This document shows positions 24,271-32,293 of a stretch of DNA of 46,024 nt, in pieces. Under the pieces are notes generated by a model that did not search any database, was not told the origin of the DNA, and was given only the letters and a program-made list of their open reading frames with translations. The first letter of the stretch is position 1; each line of letters begins with the position of its first letter. The position numbers and the translations under genes are program-made. Source of the stretch: Streptomyces sp. SID10853 (GTDB lineage: Bacteria > Actinomycetota > Actinomycetes > Streptomycetales > Streptomycetaceae); the NCBI RefSeq assembly GCF_010548145.1, contig NZ_JAAGLN010000031.1:1-46024 (forward strand), given 5' to 3'.

Positions 24271-24314
24271 GGCTGTGGCCCGCGCCCCCTTCGGAGGGGG
24301 CGCGGGCCACAGCC
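24271..24314. terminator. Bidirectional terminator between the DHFR-like gene and pyk
   Basis: A 20-bp perfect stem: GGCTGTGGCCCGCGCCCCCT (24271-24290), loop TCGG (24291-24294), and the exact complement at 24295-24314. Converging genes end at 24243 and 24341. The inner GGCTGTGGCCCG/CGGGCCACAGCC arm is the same as in the hairpin at 17785-17836, so this is one of a dispersed family of terminators. Confidence 0.9.
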
Positions 24315-24340
24315 GTACGGCGGGAGACCGGGGGAGCGGG

Positions 24341-25774
24341 TCAGCTCCGGCTGTCCTCGCCGCCCAGGTGGTGCACCCGGACCATGTTGGTGGTGCCGGG
24401 GACGCCGGGGGGCGAGCCGGCCGTGATGATCATGCGGTCGCCGTCGCTGTAGCGCTTGAGCTTCAGCAGCTCGGCGTCGACCAGGTCGACCATCGCGTCG
24501 GTGTTGTCCACGTGCGGGACCACGTACGACTCGACGCCCCAGCTCAGCGCGAGCTGGCTGCGGGTCGCCTCGTCGGTGGTGAAGGCGAGGATCGGCTGGC
24601 AGGTGCGGTAGCGGGAGAGGCGGCGGGCGGTGTCGCCGGACTGGGTGAAGGCGACCAGCGCCTTCGCGTCCAGGAAGTCCGCGATCTCGCAGGCCGCGCG
24701 GGCCACCGAACCGCCCTGGGTGCGCGGCTTCTTGCCGGGCACCAGCGGCTGGAGGCCCTTGGAGAGCAGCTCCTCCTCGGCGGCGACCACGATCTTCGAC
24801 ATCGTCTTGACGGTCTCGACCGGGTACGCGCCCACGCTCGACTCGGCGGAGAGCATGACCGCGTCGGCGCCGTCCAGGATGGCGTTGGCGACGTCGGACG
24901 CCTCGGCGCGCGTCGGGCGCGAGTTGGTGATCATCGACTCCATCATCTGGGTCGCGACGATCACCGGCTTGGCGTTGCGGCGGCAGAGCTCGATGAGGCG
25001 CTTCTGCACCATCGGGACCTTTTCGAGCGGGTACTCGACGGCCAGGTCGCCACGGGCGACCATGACCCCGTCGAACGCCGCGACGACGCCCTCCATGTGG
25101 GCGACCGCCTGCGGCTTCTCGACCTTGGCGATGACGGGGACCCGGCGGCCCTCCTCGTCCATGATCTTGTGCACGTCGATGACGTCGCTCGCGTCGCGCA
25201 CGAAGGAGAGCGCGACCAGGTCGCAGCCCATCCGCAGCGCGAACCGCAGGTCGTCGATGTCCTTCTCGGACAGGGCCGGGACGTTCACCGCCGCGCCGGG
25301 CAGGTTGATGCCCTTGTGGTCGGAGATGACACCACCCTCGATGACGATGGTCCTGACCTCGGAGCCCTCGACCTCGACGACCTTGAGCTCGACGTTGCCG
25401 TCGTTGATCAGGATCGGGTCGCCCTTGACGACATCGCCGGGCAGGCCCTTGTAGGTGGTGCCGCAGATGGTCTTGTCACCCGGGACGTCGTCGGCGGTGA
25501 TGGTGAACTCGTCACCGCGCACCAGCTCGACGGGGCCCTCGGCGAAGGTCTCCAGGCGGATCTTGGGGCCTTGCAGGTCGGCCAGCACCCCCACGGCGCG
25601 GCCGGTGTCCTGGGACGCCTTGCGGACGCGGTGGTACCGCTCCTCGTGCTCAGCGTGGGACCCATGGCTCATATTCAGACGGGCCACATTCATGCCGGCT
25701 TCGATGAGCGTCTTCAGCTGCTCATAGGAGTCGACGGCTGGGCCCAGTGTGCAGACGATTTTGGAACGGCGCAT
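24341..25774 (-). CDS. pyk: Pyruvate kinase
   Basis: 477 residues from ATG 25774, with AGGA eight bases upstream. It converts phosphoenolpyruvate and ADP to pyruvate and ATP. Family landmarks: RRSKIVCTLGPAV, GMNVARLNMSHGSH, DLQGPKIRLE (Lys and metal region), INDGNVELK, ALSFVRDASDV, VIAKVEKPQAV, MVARGDLAVEYPLEKVP, ATQMMESMI and SAESSVGAYPVE, all intact, and the C-terminal allosteric domain is full length. Streptomyces genomes usually have two paralogues. The gene lies on the minus strand 81 bases after ackA, with a 14-base palindrome in the gap. A bidirectional hairpin ends the transcript. Confidence 0.97.
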   Translation of the reverse strand: MRRSKIVCTLGPAVDSYEQLKTLIEAGMNVARLNMSHGSHAEHEERYHRVRKASQDTGRAVGVLADLQGPKIRLETFAEGPVELVRGDEFTITADDVPGDKTICGTTYKGLPGDVVKGDPILINDGNVELKVVEVEGSEVRTIVIEGGVISDHKGINLPGAAVNVPALSEKDIDDLRFALRMGCDLVALSFVRDASDVIDVHKIMDEEGRRVPVIAKVEKPQAVAHMEGVVAAFDGVMVARGDLAVEYPLEKVPMVQKRLIELCRRNAKPVIVATQMMESMITNSRPTRAEASDVANAILDGADAVMLSAESSVGAYPVETVKTMSKIVVAAEEELLSKGLQPLVPGKKPRTQGGSVARAACEIADFLDAKALVAFTQSGDTARRLSRYRTCQPILAFTTDEATRSQLALSWGVESYVVPHVDNTDAMVDLVDAELLKLKRYSDGDRMIITAGSPPGVPGTTNMVRVHHLGGEDSRS

Positions 25775-25802
25775 GAGGCGGATCCTATCGGTTTGTTTCG
25801 CA

Positions 25803-25816
25803 ACGGAATATTCCGT
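25803..25816. promoter_or_regulatory. 14-bp perfect palindrome upstream of pyk
   Basis: ACGGAATATTCCGT is fully symmetrical and sits 29 bases upstream of the pyk start, in the AT-richer gap between ackA and pyk. The position suits an operator over a pyk promoter. I cannot assign the -35/-10 with confidence or name the regulator. Confidence 0.5.
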
Positions 25817-25855
25817 CTGGCGGAAAGTACAAATGGGCGGTACGGCGCTCAGGTG

Positions 25856-27061
25856 TCAGTCATTCACCAAGGCGTATACCTGCTGCGCGATTTCACGTTC
25901 CTCGTCCGTCGGAACCACGGCCACAGCCACCCGGGACCCCTCCGGGGAAATCAGCCGGGCTTTGTCGGAACGTACGGCATTGAGCCCCGCGTCGACCGTG
26001 AGGCCCAGCCCCTCCAGGCCCGCGACGGCCGCCGCGCGCACCGGGGCGGAGTTCTCACCGACCCCCGCGGTGAACGCCACGGCGTCCACCCGGCCGAGTA
26101 CCGCGGTATAGGCCCCGATGTACTTCTTCAACCGCTGTACGTAGATATCGAAGGCCAGTTCCGCACGCTCATCGCCCTCGTCGGTCCTGCGGACGATTTC
26201 CCGCATGTCATTGTCCCCGCACAGCCCGACAAGACCGCTCTTCTTGTTGAGCAGCGCGTCGATATCGTCGATGGACATTCCGGCCACCCGGGTGAGGTGG
26301 AAGATCACCGCCGGATCGATGTCACCGGACCGTGTCCCCATCACCAGCCCCTCCAGCGGCGTCAGCCCCATGGAGGTGTCCACACAGACCCCGCCGGCCA
26401 CCGCGGACGCCGACGCCCCGTTGCCGAGGTGCAGCACGATGACGTTGACCTCTTCGGGCGTCCGGCCCAGCAGCGCCGCAGTCCTGCGCGAGACGTACGC
26501 GTGGGAGGTGCCGTGGAAGCCGTACCGGCGGATGCGGTGGGCGTCCGCGGTCGCCACGTCGATGGCGTACCGCGCCGCGTACTCCGGCATCGTCGTGTGG
26601 AACGCCGTGTCGAAGACGGCCACTTGGGGCAGGTCGGGGCGGAGCTCGCGGGCGGTGCGGATACCGATGATGTTCGCCGGGTTGTGCAGCGGGGCGACCG
26701 GTACCAGGCGCTCGATCTCCTTGAGTACCGCGTCGTCCACGACCGTGGGAGCGGTGAACCGCAGCCCGCCGTGCACCACCCGGTGGCCGATCGCGGCCAG
26801 CTCGGGGGAGTCCAGGCCGAGCCCGTCGGCGTCCAGCTCGGCCGCCACGGCCTTCAGCGCCGCCGAGTGGTCGGCGATATGGCCGCTCTGCTCCCGGGTG
26901 GAGCCGCCGGGCGTCAGCAGGGTGTGCACACAGCGCGAGGCCGCCTCGCCGATCCGCTCGACCAGACCCGTCGCCAGCTTGCTGCCGTCCGCCATGTCCA
27001 GGAGCTGGTACTTCACCGACGAGGAGCCGGAGTTGAGAACGAGAACACGGGTGGCGGTCAT
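25856..27061 (-). CDS. ackA: Acetate kinase
   Basis: 401 residues from ATG 27061, which overlaps the pta stop (ATGA). It converts acetyl phosphate and ADP to acetate and ATP. Landmarks: VLVLNSGSSSVKYQLLD (N-terminal phosphate loop), GHRVVHGG, FDTAFHTTMP with the catalytic Asp, RRYGFHGTSHAYVS, HLGNGASASAVAGGVCVDTSMG, PLEGLVMGTRSGDIDP and FTAGVGENSAPVR. Length is normal. It is coupled to pta, giving the complete overflow and reassimilation branch between acetyl-CoA and acetate. Confidence 0.97.
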   Translation of the reverse strand: MTATRVLVLNSGSSSVKYQLLDMADGSKLATGLVERIGEAASRCVHTLLTPGGSTREQSGHIADHSAALKAVAAELDADGLGLDSPELAAIGHRVVHGGLRFTAPTVVDDAVLKEIERLVPVAPLHNPANIIGIRTARELRPDLPQVAVFDTAFHTTMPEYAARYAIDVATADAHRIRRYGFHGTSHAYVSRRTAALLGRTPEEVNVIVLHLGNGASASAVAGGVCVDTSMGLTPLEGLVMGTRSGDIDPAVIFHLTRVAGMSIDDIDALLNKKSGLVGLCGDNDMREIVRRTDEGDERAELAFDIYVQRLKKYIGAYTAVLGRVDAVAFTAGVGENSAPVRAAAVAGLEGLGLTVDAGLNAVRSDKARLISPEGSRVAVAVVPTDEEREIAQQVYALVND

Positions 27062-29157
27062 ACGGATCCCTCCTGGGCCCTGCTCCGGCCCACGCCCTGA
27101 GCCTGGATCGCGGTGATCGCGACGGTGTTGACGATGTCCTCGACGAGCGCGCCCCGCGACAGGTCGTTGACCGGCTTGCGCAGCCCCTGGAGCACCGGGC
27201 CCACCGCCACGGCCCCGGCCGAGCGCTGCACGGCCTTGTAGGTGTTGTTACCGGTGTTGAGGTCGGGGAAGACCAGCACGCTGGCCTGCCCGGCGACCGC
27301 CGACCCCGGCAGTTTGGTGGCGGCCACGGACGGCTCCACCGCCGCGTCGTACTGGATGGGCCCCTCGATCAGCAGATCGGGCCTGGCCGCCCTGACCAGC
27401 TCGGTGGCCCGGCGCACCTTGTCGACGTCCGCACCGGAACCGGATGTGCCGGTCGAGTACGAGAGCATCGCGATGCGCGGCTCCACCCCGAACTGGGCGG
27501 CGGTCGCCGCCGCCTGCACCGCGATGTCCGCGAGCTGCTTGTCGTCCGGGTCCGGGTTGACCGCGCAGTCGCCGTACACGAGCACCTTGTCGGCGAGACA
27601 CATGAAGAACACCGACGAGACGATCGACGCGTCCTCCTTCGTCTTGATGATCTCGAAGGCGGGCCTGATCGTCGCCGCCGTCGAGTGCACCGCACCCGAG
27701 ACCATGCCGTCGGCCAGGCCCTCCTGGACCATCAGCGTGCCGAAGTACGAGGCATCAGCGACCACGTCGTGGGCCAGCTCCACGGTGACGCCCTTGTGCG
27801 CCCGGAGCTTCGCGTACACCTCGGCGAACCGCCGGCGCAGCTCCGATGTCACCGGGTCGACGACATCGGCCGCCGACAGGTCGATGCCCAGGTCCGCCGC
27901 CTTCTTGCGGACGGTCTCCGGATCGCCCAGCAGCGTCAGGTCGCAGACCCCGCGGCGCAGCAGGACGTCCGCGGCGCGCAGCACCCGCTCCTCGGTGCCC
28001 TCGGGCAGCACCACCCGGCGGCGGTCCGCCCGCGCGGTCTCCAGCAGCTCGTGCTCGAACATCATCGGGGTGACCCGGCCGCTGCGCGCCACCGAGAGAC
28101 GTTCCAGCAGCTCGGCGGTGTCCACATGACGTTCGAAGAGGCCGAGCGCGGTCTCCGCCTTGCGCGGGGTCGCCGCGTCCATCCGCCCCTCCAGGGCGAA
28201 CAGCTCGCCCGCCGTCGGGAACGACCCGCCCGTCACGGCGACCACCGGGGTGCCGGGCGCCAGCCGGCCCGCCAGCCGGAGGATCGCCTCGCCCGGACGC
28301 TCGTCCAGTGTCAGCAGCACACCGGCGATCGGCGGGGTGCCCGCGCTGTGCGCGGCGAGCGAGCCGACCACCAGGTCGGACCTGTCCCCGGGGGTCACGA
28401 CCAGACAGCCGGGCGTGAGCGCGTTCAGCAGATTCGGCAGCATGGCCCCGCCGAACACGAAGTCCAGCGCGTCCCTGGCCAGCCCCGCCTCATCGCCGAG
28501 CAGGACCGTGCCGCCCAGCGCATGGCTGATCTGGGCGACCGTCGGCGCGGCCAGCGCCGGCTCGTCGGGCAGCACCGAGCACGGCACCGGAAGCTGCGCG
28601 GCGAGCTGTCCGGCCAGCTCGTCGCGGTCGCCCGGGGCCACCCGGTTCACCGCCATGGTGATGACGTCGCAGCCCAGCACCTCGTACGCCCGGTAGGCGT
28701 TGCGGGTCTCGGCGCGTACGGACTCGGGCGGCTGGCCCTTGCCGCCGACCACCGCGATCACCGAAGCGCCGAACTCATTGGCCAGCCGGGCGTTCAGCGC
28801 CAGCTCGTCGGGGAGCTGGGTGGCCGCGAAGTCGGTACCGAGGACGAGCACCACCTCGTACGCGCGGGCCACCTCGTGGAAGCGGCCCACCAGATGCGAG
28901 ACCAGCTCGTCCGTGCCCTGCTCGGCCTGGAGGGCGGACGCCTCGTGGTAGTCCATGCCGTACACCGATGCCGGGTCCTGGCTCAGCCGGTAGCGCGACC
29001 GCAGCAGCTCGAACATCCGGTCGGGACCGTCGTGCACCAGTGGCCGGAAGATCCCGACCCGGTCCACCTGGCGGGTGAGGAGTTCCATGACCCCCAGCTC
29101 GACGACCTGGCGGCCGTCGCCGCGGTCGATCCCGGTCACGTACACGCTGCGCGTCAC
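27058..29157 (-). CDS. pta: Phosphate acetyltransferase, long form
   Basis: 699 residues from ATG 29157. It exchanges CoA of acetyl-CoA with phosphate. Residues 1-220 form the P-loop/BioD-like domain, in which the usual GxGVGK(T) loop is degenerate (TGIDRGDGRQVVELG); residues 225-340 are the DRTGG domain; and residues 370-690 the catalytic PTA_PTB domain (VVLPEGTEERVLRAADVLL, DGMVSGAVHSTAATIRPAFEIIK, MLSYSTGTSGSGADVDKV, GPIQYDAAVEPSVAATKLPGSAVAGQASVLVFPDLNTGN). The layout matches E. coli and actinobacterial Pta. It is divergent from pfkA with 229 bases between them and translationally coupled to ackA. Confidence 0.97.
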   Translation of the reverse strand: MTRSVYVTGIDRGDGRQVVELGVMELLTRQVDRVGIFRPLVHDGPDRMFELLRSRYRLSQDPASVYGMDYHEASALQAEQGTDELVSHLVGRFHEVARAYEVVLVLGTDFAATQLPDELALNARLANEFGASVIAVVGGKGQPPESVRAETRNAYRAYEVLGCDVITMAVNRVAPGDRDELAGQLAAQLPVPCSVLPDEPALAAPTVAQISHALGGTVLLGDEAGLARDALDFVFGGAMLPNLLNALTPGCLVVTPGDRSDLVVGSLAAHSAGTPPIAGVLLTLDERPGEAILRLAGRLAPGTPVVAVTGGSFPTAGELFALEGRMDAATPRKAETALGLFERHVDTAELLERLSVARSGRVTPMMFEHELLETARADRRRVVLPEGTEERVLRAADVLLRRGVCDLTLLGDPETVRKKAADLGIDLSAADVVDPVTSELRRRFAEVYAKLRAHKGVTVELAHDVVADASYFGTLMVQEGLADGMVSGAVHSTAATIRPAFEIIKTKEDASIVSSVFFMCLADKVLVYGDCAVNPDPDDKQLADIAVQAAATAAQFGVEPRIAMLSYSTGTSGSGADVDKVRRATELVRAARPDLLIEGPIQYDAAVEPSVAATKLPGSAVAGQASVLVFPDLNTGNNTYKAVQRSAGAVAVGPVLQGLRKPVNDLSRGALVEDIVNTVAITAIQAQGVGRSRAQEGSV

Positions 29158-29249
29158 GCGTGCTCTCCGTCCTCTGCCTCGTCGTCTGCTTCTCGTTCCT
29201 GACGGGGGCCGCGTGATCGGCGGGCCCCGTGGCGGCCCTGCGCGCCCTC

Positions 29250-29278
29250 TTGACAGTACCCTCGGGGCTGGCTACGCC
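29250..29278 (+). promoter_or_regulatory. Possible pfkA promoter
   Basis: A consensus -35 TTGACA (29250-29255), then 17 bases, then TACGCC (29273-29278) as a weak -10. It lies about 110 bases before the pfkA start inside the divergent pta-pfkA gap. The -35 is good and the -10 is poor. Confidence 0.4.
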
Positions 29279-29386
29279 GCCTGTCCACGCCCTGCGTACG
29301 GGACGGCGGCGAAACCGCACGGCCCACCGGCCGTGGAAGAATCGGCACGGCTCGCAGGTACCACTAGGAGCAGGAGAATCAGCACG

Positions 29387-30412
29387 ATGCGCATCGGAGT
29401 CCTCACCGCGGGCGGCGACTGCCCCGGCCTCAATGCCGTCATCCGGTCGGTCGTGCACCGTGCCGTTGCCGGGCACAACGACGAAGTCATCGGCTTCGAG
29501 GACGGCTTCAAGGGCCTGCTCGACGGCCACTACCGCCCCCTCGACCTCAACGCGGTCAGCGGCATCCTCGCCCGCGGCGGCACCATCCTCGGCTCCGCCC
29601 GCCTGGAGCGCGACCGGCTGCGCGAGGCCGCCGAGAACTGCGCCGAGCTGACCGAGCGCTACGGCATCGACGCGCTCATCCCGATCGGCGGCGAGGGCAC
29701 CCTCACCGCGGCCCGGATGCTCTCCGACGCCGGGATGCCCGTGGTGGGCGTCCCCAAGACCATCGACAACGACATCTCAGGCACCGACCGCACCTTCGGC
29801 TTCGACACGGCCGTCGGCGTCGCGACCGAGGCGATCGACCGGCTGAAGACCACCGCCGAGTCGCACCAGCGCGTGATGGTCGTCGAGGTCATGGGCCGGC
29901 ACGCCGGATGGATCGCCCTGGAGTCCGGCATGGCGGGCGGCGCCCACGGCATCTGCCTGCCCGAGCGCCGCTTCGAGGTCGACGACCTGGTCAAGATGGT
30001 CGAGGAGCGCTTCGCCCGCAGGAAGCGGTTCGCCGTCATCTGTGTCGCCGAGGGCGCCCACCCGGCCGAGGGTTCCATGCCGTACGAGAAGGGCGTCATC
30101 GACCAGTTCGGCCACGAGCGCTTCACCGGCATCGGCACCCGCCTCGCCATCGAGCTGGAGACCCGGCTCGGCAAGGAGGCCAGGCCGGTCATCCTCGGCC
30201 ACGTCCAGCGCGGCGGCACCCCCACCGCGTACGACCGGGTCCTGGCGACACGCTTCGGCTGGCACGCGGTGGAGGCGGTGCACCGCGGCGACTTCGGCAA
30301 TATGACGGCGCTGCGCGGCACGGACATCGCGATGGTGCCGCTGGCGGACGCGGTGGCCCATCTGAAGACCGTCGACGAGAGCCGGATGTACGAGGCGGAG
30401 TCGGTCTTCTAG
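29387..30412 (+). CDS. pfkA: ATP-dependent 6-phosphofructokinase, actinobacterial type
   Basis: 341 residues from ATG 29387, with AGGAG ten bases upstream; the frame is open upstream to 29075 but that part overlaps pta. It phosphorylates fructose 6-phosphate. Landmarks: GVLTAGGDCPGLNAVIR, PIGGEGT at 99-105, VPKTIDNDISGTDRTFGFDTA and VEVMGRHAGWIA, plus HVQRGGTPTAYDRVLATRFG. Gly104 indicates ATP use (Asp in PPi-dependent enzymes), whereas Lys124 is the residue of PPi-dependent enzymes. This mixed state is known for actinomycete ATP-PFKs and sets them apart from E. coli PfkA. It is monocistronic, divergent from pta-ackA, and one of several paralogues expected in Streptomyces. Confidence 0.96.
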   Translation: MRIGVLTAGGDCPGLNAVIRSVVHRAVAGHNDEVIGFEDGFKGLLDGHYRPLDLNAVSGILARGGTILGSARLERDRLREAAENCAELTERYGIDALIPIGGEGTLTAARMLSDAGMPVVGVPKTIDNDISGTDRTFGFDTAVGVATEAIDRLKTTAESHQRVMVVEVMGRHAGWIALESGMAGGAHGICLPERRFEVDDLVKMVEERFARRKRFAVICVAEGAHPAEGSMPYEKGVIDQFGHERFTGIGTRLAIELETRLGKEARPVILGHVQRGGTPTAYDRVLATRFGWHAVEAVHRGDFGNMTALRGTDIAMVPLADAVAHLKTVDESRMYEAESVF

Positions 30413-30514
30413 CGCCTGGCCGCCCCACGGAGCGTCTCGCCTCGGCGCCTGCCGTCCCGCGGAGTCTCTCGCTCGTCGCCTGCCGTCCAGCGCCCGTCGC
30501 CCGGCGGCTCCCGT

Positions 30515-31189
30515 TCAGTCCCCGACGAGCTCCCAGAAGCGGACCACGATCGAGTCCAGGAACGCCTGCCCCGCGTCGCCCGTGCCCGCCTCCTCCGTCG
30601 ACCCCCAGTTGAGGGTGGCCACCATCAGCGCCTGGTAGTCGGAGTGCAGCCGCTCAAGCACCCGCTCCAGCTCGGTGCGGGGCAGCGGTACGAGCTTGGC
30701 CGTGGCTTTGACGTGGGCCTGCCAGCGGGTGGTCACCGCGCTGGTCAGGATCCCGGCCAGCTCCCCGTCGCGGCCCGTCGCCGTGAGGAAGGCCGCCGGG
30801 GTCAGCGAGAGGGCGTCGGCGAGCGCCGCCGACTGGCGTTCATTGCCGCGCCAGCGCCCCGACTCCTCGACCTTGACATAGGCCCCGGTGTCCATGCCGA
30901 CCCGCCGGGCCACGTCCTCCGGTGCCATGCCGCGCGCCAGCCGGTGCTCGCGCAGCGTGACCGCCTCGACCAGCAGGTCGCCGGGGGAGCACCACAGCAC
31001 CCCGGCGAGCGCGGTCAGTTCACGCGCGGTCGGTGACTGGAGGCCGCGTTCCCAGGCGGCCACCACATCCGGGGTGACGAGGAGTCCGTACTGGGCGCGC
31101 AGCCCGTAGGCGACATGGCCGGGCGCCATGCCCAGTGCCTCGCGGAGACGGCGTGCGGCGGGGGCATCGAAGGGCGGGGTCTGGTGCAC
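30515..31189 (-). CDS. XRE-like DNA-binding protein with two helix-turn-helix domains
   Basis: 224 residues if GTG 31189 is the start; GTG 31237 gives 240 residues, and no site clearly decides. Residues 10-65 resemble one XRE helix-turn-helix (LREALGMAPGHVAYGLRAQY ... VVAAWERGLQSPTARELTALAGVLW). Residues 70-130 form a second (LREHRLARGMAPEDVARRVG ... YVKVEESGRWRGNERQSAALADAL). The C-terminal 95 residues are alpha-helical without a known signature (ERVLERLHSDYQALMVATLNWG). This doubled-HTH type recurs in Streptomyces near pfkA, from memory. It is convergent with pfkA. Its upstream region is the G-rich strand of the repeat at 31303-31446. The regulon is unknown. Confidence 0.8.
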   Translation of the reverse strand: MHQTPPFDAPAARRLREALGMAPGHVAYGLRAQYGLLVTPDVVAAWERGLQSPTARELTALAGVLWCSPGDLLVEAVTLREHRLARGMAPEDVARRVGMDTGAYVKVEESGRWRGNERQSAALADALSLTPAAFLTATGRDGELAGILTSAVTTRWQAHVKATAKLVPLPRTELERVLERLHSDYQALMVATLNWGSTEEAGTGDAGQAFLDSIVVRFWELVGD

Positions 31190-31302
31190 GGGCACACCGT
31201 AAGGGCAAGGGGGGTCCCGCGAATACGGTTTGTTCACACAGTCTCGGTATGTGGAGAAACGTATGGGAGACCGGTCACCCGGCCGTCACCTCCGGCCCGT
31301 TC

Positions 31303-31446
31303 CCCGCTCGTTCCGTCCCGCTCGCCCCGCCCCGCTCGTTCCGTCCCGCTCGCCCCGCCCCGCTCGCCCCGCCCAGCTCGGCCCGTCCCGCTCGTCCCGC
31401 CCCGCTCTCCCGCCCCGCTCTCCCTCCCCGCTCGCCCCGTCCCGCC
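31303..31446. repeat. Pyrimidine-rich tandem repeat (28-bp exact duplication plus degenerate copies)
   Basis: Bases 31303-31330 and 31331-31358 are identical 28-base units beginning CCCGCTCGTTCCG. Degenerate CCGCTCGCCCCGTCC-like blocks continue to 31446. The plus strand is nearly all C, T and G, and the minus strand carries dense runs of three and four G, a possible G-quadruplex region. It fills the gap between the ABC permease stop (31448) and the XRE gene start. The segment 31238-31302 shows nothing further. Confidence 0.85.
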
Positions 31447-31447
31447 G

Positions 31448-32293
31448 TCATCCCTTGACGGCCCCGCCCAGCGCGAAGCCGCCGCCCAGCCGCCGCGAGA
31501 TCAGGATGTACAGCACCAGAACAGGCGTGGAGTAGAGGATCGAGAAGGCCGCCAGCTGGCCGTAGGCCACCGATCCGTAGTTGCCGAAGAGGGTGAAGAT
31601 GGTGACGGAAGCGGGGAGTTGGTCCGGGCTGAGCAGCAGCATGAACGGGACGAAGAAGTTCCCCCAGAGCATGATGAACGTGTAGATCATCACGACCGCG
31701 GCCCCCGGCCCCATCAGCGGCAGCACCACCCGCCGCAGGGTCTGCGGCATGGACGCGCCGTCCGTCCAGGCCGCCTCCTCCAGGACCTTCGGGACCCCGT
31801 CCATGAAGTTCTTCATGAGCCAGATGGCGAACGGGAGCTGGGAGGTGGCGAGGAAGAGGGCCGTGCCGTACACCGTGTCGACCAGGTTGACCTGCACGAA
31901 GAGTCCGTACACCGGGACCATGACCGCGGTGATCGGCAGACAGGTCGAGAAGAGGATCGTGAGCAGGTACGGCCGGTTGAACCGCGAGCGGTAGCGGGAC
32001 AGCGGGTACGCGGCGAGGACCGCGCAGACCACCGTCAGTACGGTCGCGCTGCCGCAGAGCACCAGGCTGTTGAGCATCGGCGTGAAGGTGATCTCGTCGG
32101 TGAGGACCGCCGAGAAGTTGTCCAGGGTGGGCGACGCGGGCACCCGTACGCGCAGGTTCGCGCTGCTGTCGAACGAGGCCAGCACCAGCCAGGCGAGCGG
32201 CAGCACGAACGCGGCGGCCACCACCAGCAGCGCCGCGTCCGCCGCCAGCCTGCGCCGGGTACGCCGGGTCAGCGCCGTGTGCACCGGGCGCAT
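31448..32293 (-). CDS. Carbohydrate ABC transporter permease, MalG-like
   Basis: 281 residues from ATG 32293, sharing one base with the stop of the other permease gene (TGATG). Six membrane segments run from LLVVAAAFVLPLAWLVLASF to VLVLYILISRRLGGG. The EAA loop EEAAWTDGASMPQTLRRVVLPLMGP, which docks the ATPase, is intact. SRYRSRFNRPYL and VYGLFVQVNLVDT fit the CUT1 MalG group. With the MalF-like permease and lipoprotein it makes a sugar importer. No ATPase gene is nearby, so a shared MsiK-type ATPase is probable, as is usual in Streptomyces. Confidence 0.94.
   Translation of the reverse strand: MRPVHTALTRRTRRRLAADAALLVVAAAFVLPLAWLVLASFDSSANLRVRVPASPTLDNFSAVLTDEITFTPMLNSLVLCGSATVLTVVCAVLAAYPLSRYRSRFNRPYLLTILFSTCLPITAVMVPVYGLFVQVNLVDTVYGTALFLATSQLPFAIWLMKNFMDGVPKVLEEAAWTDGASMPQTLRRVVLPLMGPGAAVVMIYTFIMLWGNFFVPFMLLLSPDQLPASVTIFTLFGNYGSVAYGQLAAFSILYSTPVLVLYILISRRLGGGFALGGAVKG

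Noticed and set aside
24050..27100. Open frame of 1016 codons on plus across pyk and ackA
   Set aside because: It is antisense to two highly conserved enzymes. Long antisense frames are expected in GC-rich DNA because stop codons are rare. Composition (runs of Gly, Asp, His, Arg) is not protein-like and no ribosome site is present.
29075..29386. N-terminal extension of phosphofructokinase into pta
   Set aside because: It overlaps the start of pta and has no similarity to the PFK fold; ATG 29387 begins the conserved MRIGVLTAGGD.
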